A stretch of 64,000 nt of DNA from Apis mellifera. Taxonomy: Eukaryota > Arthropoda > Insecta > Hymenoptera > Apidae. The translations under genes were made by a program, and so were the position numbers. Positions 63,491 through 64,000 of the stretch are shown piece after piece. The notes under the pieces are model-generated. The model searched no databases. It saw only the letters and a list, made by a program, of their open reading frames with translations, and had not been told where the DNA came from. The stretch covers positions 9,015,931 through 9,079,930 of the forward strand of contig NC_037649.1 of the NCBI RefSeq assembly GCF_003254395.2, read 5' to 3'. Positions within the stretch are counted from its first letter, which is position 1; each line of letters begins with the position of its first letter.

Positions 63491-64000
63491 CTGCAAAAAA
63501 AATATATAAAAATCAGAAAAAGAATTAGAAGATTATTCTATTAATATTTATCGAATAAAATAATATGTATAGTATGTATAATATATAATGTAATATTGCT
63601 TCATAATAACCTATAAGAATTGATAAATAATTACTATCAAGTATACAATTCTAAAATTATACTTCAATATTTGAAATATTTTATTGTTAAAATCATGTAT
63701 CTATAACCTCAAAAAGCAAGAGCAAAGTACACAAAACAAGTGTTAATAGATATAATTACAATATATGATTTATATATAATATACAGATAAGATATAACAG
63801 AAAAAATACTAAATATAAGAATATAATTGAATGCTAATAATCAATAGTTGTGATTATATTATATTTAGTTTATTGAAATATTTATTTGTAAATATGAAAA
63901 TATCTGTATCGAATTATAAAACTAAATATAAAAAGAAAAAACAAAAGAATCAAGAATATAACCTCTAGAAAACATTTCATATTTTTATCTATTTTAAAAC
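63491..64000 (-). other. Intron upstream of exon A (partial)
   Basis: Very AT-rich sequence continuing to the right window edge. It ends at a TTTTTTGCAG acceptor. No exon is visible, so the previous exon lies beyond the window. Confidence 0.75.

Noticed and set aside
1..64000. Transposons, rRNA, tRNA or CRISPR arrays
   Set aside because: No frame resembles a transposase or reverse transcriptase, no long terminal inverted repeats were noticed, and no rRNA-like or cloverleaf sequence stood out by eye. Absence by reading is weak evidence; RepeatMasker and tRNAscan would decide.

Overview
Eukaryotic, almost certainly insect, genomic DNA. Strong abundance of CpG and of words such as TCGA and ATCGAT, AT-rich non-coding sequence rich in poly-A/T and microsatellites, and small GT-AG exons separated by very large introns suggest Hymenoptera, most likely a bee. 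The species cannot be fixed from the sequence alone.

The window is best explained as an internal part of one large multi-exon gene on the minus strand, so the 5' side of the gene lies to the right and the 3' side to the left. Nine coding exons could be assembled by eye, each with GT-AG borders and with matching reading-frame phase at all eight junctions. They give an open frame of about 635 residues that continues beyond both window edges. The N-terminal part (five exons in 62381-63490) encodes a short leader, one full spectrin-like three-helix repeat and helix A of a second. An intron of about 46 kb (16310-62380) follows. The next exon (16043-16309) supplies helices B and C of the second repeat, with a glutamine-rich insertion between them. 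Three further exons (4460-4711, 646-968, 1-315) encode a Ser/Arg-rich, then acidic, probably disordered region. Two spectrin-like repeats followed by a long acidic tail best fit the insect Klarsicht/nesprin family of nuclear-envelope LINC proteins. The diagnostic KASH membrane anchor would lie off the left edge, so this name is tentative.

Layout: 1-4711 holds the three GC-rich 3' exons with introns of 0.33 and 3.5 kb; 4712-16042 is an 11.3 kb intron; 16043-16309 is the polyQ spectrin exon; 16310-62380 is the giant intron; 62381-63490 is a compact cluster of five exons in AT-rich DNA; 63491-64000 is intron. The giant intron carries three tandem-repeat arrays (39.9, 50.1 and 57.4 kb), many microsatellites, and a CpG- and GAGA-rich block at 44.4-46.5 kb that could be an internal promoter. 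I see no convincing nested gene, no transposon with a recognisable enzyme, no rRNA, no CRISPR array and no tRNA.

Points most worth a second look are: the duplicated 14-base splice-donor sequence in the polyQ exon; the weak donor at 4460, where intron retention would append a long Phe/Leu tract and a short tail; consensus donors on the opposite strand at 4327 and 7976; and the intronic tandem arrays.
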